Shown here: one piece after another, positions 62,064 through 64,000 of the stretch
How the letters are laid out: each line of letters opens with the position of its first letter
Position numbering within the stretch: the stretch's first letter is position 1
The notes under the pieces: model-generated
Told to the model about the DNA's origin: nothing
The model's database searches: none
What the model saw: the letters and a program-made list of their open reading frames with translations, nothing else
Assembly (NCBI GenBank): GCA_020058765.1
Contig: JAGVDM010000001.1
Location: 116,908-180,907 of the forward strand
Direction: 5' to 3'
From: Candidatus Peribacterales bacterium
Lineage (GTDB): Bacteria; Patescibacteriota; Gracilibacteria; Peribacterales; Peribacteraceae
Length of the DNA stretch: 64,000 nt
Translations under genes and position numbers: made by a program

Positions 62064-62834
62064 TTACAGAGGCGATAAGTCCGCTTCCTGTATTTCGAAA
62101 TGCAACTCCCTATCCACTACGGCGTGGGGGTACGGTCTCGATGCAATATTGATCGCATAGATGTCGTTGTACCGATGTGCTTTTCCTGCGGGGATAAGGC
62201 GTATGGCCCCTTCATTGAACTTCGATAGTGCTGCCCACCAGTTGGTCGCATCTTTTGTGGTGTCGTACGGTAGGAGTTTGGATGCAATGGTGCTGTGCAG
62301 ACAGACGAGGCACTGATCTGGCACAGGGCTATGTTCCACTGCTGCCTTGCCGATGCGTTGGTACCAACCGTGTCGAGAATTGTAATTCGGGTGTGCCAGT
62401 AGAGGATTGGTTGAGCGTACAAGCGCCTCGAACTGTTCGAGTGACCAAGGCGTACCCGCTTTGCGCAACCATCGCCAGTGCGCTTGTACCTGTGCTTTGC
62501 GTTGTTGTAATGCAGATCCGTTGCATCCCCATTGGTAGAAGAAGTGGAGCATCGAAATGCAGAGAGCAACAACAACAGAAATTCGTTGTTTCAGTGGAGG
62601 TTTCCCAAAGCGTACGTCGTCATCGATATATACGAAGTAGTCGTATGCTCCTTGTTGCAGCGCACGTTTGTAGAGCTCGTTTCTTCCTTCTGCCCATGTT
62701 GAATTGGGGAAGTGAAAATGATGAGGCAATGGACGAAAGTTAGGCTGCCATTGCAGATAGAGAAAATCAGATCCTGCGGGGATGTGATAGAAAGGCTGAG
62801 AAAGATTGCCTTGTATCAAATAGATAAATTTCAC
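62064..62834 (-). CDS. putative glycosyltransferase-like protein
   Basis: About 256 residues from GTG 62834; the frame is open to 63131, but that part is Arg-rich, unlike a protein, and a TATAAT -10 box (62883-62888, minus strand) lies between. It begins VKFIYLIQGNLSQPFYHIPA and has YDYFVYIDDDVRFG, an acidic D-x-D motif typical of GT-A glycosyltransferases. The middle and end (NYNSRHGWYQRIGKAAVEHS; HAVVDRELHFEIQ) are not recognised. It likely modifies a surface glycan. Confidence 0.65.
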   Translation of the reverse strand: MKFIYLIQGNLSQPFYHIPAGSDFLYLQWQPNFRPLPHHFHFPNSTWAEGRNELYKRALQQGAYDYFVYIDDDVRFGKPPLKQRISVVVALCISMLHFFYQWGCNGSALQQRKAQVQAHWRWLRKAGTPWSLEQFEALVRSTNPLLAHPNYNSRHGWYQRIGKAAVEHSPVPDQCLVCLHSTIASKLLPYDTTKDATNWWAALSKFNEGAIRLIPAGKAHRYNDIYAINIASRPYPHAVVDRELHFEIQEADLSPL

Positions 62835-63044
62835 CGTTGAGTATGGAAGAAAGCCGCGGAAACTCTCTGTGCGCTGTGGCGAATTATACACTCTTCGCTC
62901 CCATGTTCTGCTCTGCGTAGATTGGGTTCGATTTTTCTTGACTCCCCCTTGCTCCACATTAAACTCCCCTAGCTCTATGCACTTCGTTCGTAGCCGCTGG
63001 ATTCGACGCCGGGAGGACTTGAGGTGAGGTTTCGGTCGAATTCT

Positions 63045-63077
63045 GCGGGTGCGCACGAGCCACCCGCTTCTTTTTAT
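63045..63077 (+). terminator. terminator-like hairpin with no + strand gene before it
   Basis: GCGGGTG (63045-63051) pairs with CACCCGC (63061-63067), followed by TTCTTTTTAT. It sits in the 415-base gap between the glycosyltransferase-like gene and 23S rRNA. No + strand coding gene lies between ssb and here, so it may end read-through, a small RNA, or be fortuitous. Apart from this and the TATAAT box, I see nothing else definite in the gap. Confidence 0.5.
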
Positions 63078-63252
63078 CTGGCGTCTTCGGATTCCAGAGG
63101 AGGCAGTGGTCGTCACCTTGGGCTCATTCACAACACGGGTGATATCGAGAAATATCGAGAAAGATAATTGTCGTAATAAACGTAAAATTTAATTCATGTG
63201 TCACCGCGTGAGCACTTCCTGCTCGCTCGGCGCGACACGTGAACAGCGAGAA

Positions 63253-64000
63253 GAATGTTACTCATCGCATCACGTGGATGCCTCGACTCTGCATTCCGAT
63301 GAAGGACGTGGCCAGCTGCGAAAAGCCTCGGTGAGCCGCTAGGCAGGCGCTATTAGCCGGGGATGTCCGAATGGGGAAACCCCTTGGGAGTTATGTCCCA
63401 TGACTCCGTTCCTTTTGGAACGGAGAGGTCACTCTGCGAACTGAAACATCTCAGTAGCAGGGGAAAAGAAATCAAATAGAGATTCCCCAAGTAGTGGCGA
63501 GCGAACGGGGAACAGTCCAAACCTCGTACTTGTACGGGGGGTTGTAGGACCCCGATATCTGATTGTATCTACATAGGCAAACGACCCTGGAACGGGCGGC
63601 CATAGAGGGTGAGAGCCCCGTCGCCGAAATGTAGGTACACGGTAGGGAGTTCCTGAGTAAGGTCGGACACGTGTAATCCGGCCCGAATCTGGGTGGACCA
63701 CCATCCAAGACTAAACAGATGCAGAGATCTATAGCGGATAGTACCGTGAGGGAAAGGTGAAAAGCACCCCGGAAGGGGGATGAAATAGTCTCTGAAACGT
63801 GATGCGTCCAAGGAGTCGGAGCCCCGCAAGGGGTGACGGCGTGCCTTTTGCATAATGAGCCGACGACTTTGTCGTCTGTGGTTTGGCTAAGGCAGTAACA
63901 GCCGGAGCCAGAGCGAAAGCGAGTCCGAATAGGGCGTTTATAATCGCAGGCGCAAGACCCGAAACCGGGTGAGCTACCCATGAGCAGGGTGAAGGGCGGC
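63253..64000 (+). rRNA. 23S ribosomal RNA, 5' part
   Basis: From about 63253 to the right edge the sequence follows the bacterial 23S domain I: CACGTGGATGCC, CGATGAAGGACGTG, CCGAATGGGGAAACCCC, GTACCGTGAGGGAAAGGTGA, GAAAAGCACCCCGG, CTTTTGCATAATGAG and GACCCGAAACCGGGTGA. The start is approximate (within about 10 bases). The gene continues past the window. No 16S rRNA or tRNA lies in the 415 bases upstream, where a protein gene runs the other way. A stem-loop (63199-63238) precedes it. Confidence 0.95.

Noticed and set aside
62835..63131. N-terminal extension of the glycosyltransferase-like gene
   Set aside because: The translated sequence is Arg-rich and low in hydrophobic residues, and a TATAAT box lies inside it, so the GTG at 62834 is preferred.
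63429..63981. Minus-strand open frames within 23S rRNA
   Set aside because: They are antisense to conserved rRNA and are well-known artefacts of rRNA sequence.
1..64000. CRISPR arrays, transposases, prophage or restriction genes
   Set aside because: I looked for spaced direct repeats and for typical protein motifs and saw none.

Overview
The window is a gene-dense, moderately GC-rich bacterial chromosome segment with short intergenic gaps. It uses a standard code: UGA is a stop in several clear genes, such as dnaJ. I infer a Patescibacteria/CPR member, most like the Peregrinibacteria/Peribacteria group. The reasons are genes packed tail to tail, few Shine-Dalgarno sequences, a 23S gene with no 16S in the space before it, rpoB standing alone, and a monoderm-style surface (SLH S-layer, LPXTG-type protein) beside salvage enzymes. 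The phylum is an inference; the 23S sequence at the right end would settle it.

Layout. 1-8.7 kb: start of galU, a histone-tail-like protein, Hsp20, UppP, a small XRE regulator, an operon of two surface proteins plus recJ, dnaJ, a Jag-like KH/R3H protein and HU. 8.9-20 kb: topA, tRNA-Trp, a 2003-residue thioester alpha-2-macroglobulin and its usual partner PBP1C. 20-33 kb: a run of nucleotide and nucleoside genes (PRTase-HAD fusion, HAD paralogue, nucleoside hydrolase, PfkB sugar kinase, later a dNTPase and a YfiH/PgeF phosphorylase), with PEPCK, an aminotransferase, an MscS-like membrane protein, an N-formylglutamate amidohydrolase-like protein and an M23 peptidase. 33-40 kb: NAD(P)HX dehydratase, a CBS membrane protein, a glycosyltransferase, FtsQ, a D,D-carboxypeptidase, a LysM-M23 hydrolase and tRNA-Asp. 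40-49 kb: gatA/gatC, rnpA-yidC, a methyltransferase, a four-helix-bundle protein, class I aldolase, csrA, a divergent second CsrA-like gene and cysS. 49.4-54.9 kb: a TIR-bounded element, a long structured leader and a 1418-residue SLH protein. 54.9-64 kb: FemAB-like ligase, superoxide dismutase, GT11 fucosyltransferase, rpoB with a lysine/alanine/proline-rich N-terminal tail, ssb, a glycosyltransferase-like gene and the 5' part of 23S rRNA.

How it fits together. Much of the window builds or remodels the envelope: UppP, PBP1C, DacA-type peptidase, two M23 peptidases, FtsQ, FemAB, S-layer, glycosyltransferases and YidC. A second theme is recycling of nucleosides and ribose: base release, sugar phosphorylation, PRPP-dependent base reuse and dephosphorylation. 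A third is post-transcriptional control: csrA, a second CsrA-like protein and several structured intergenic RNAs.

The least expected observations are the basic tail on RNA polymerase beta, the CsrA/CsrA-like pair with structured RNA beside it, the PRTase-HAD salvage cluster, and the structured leader in front of the S-layer gene. No CRISPR array, transposase or prophage was seen.
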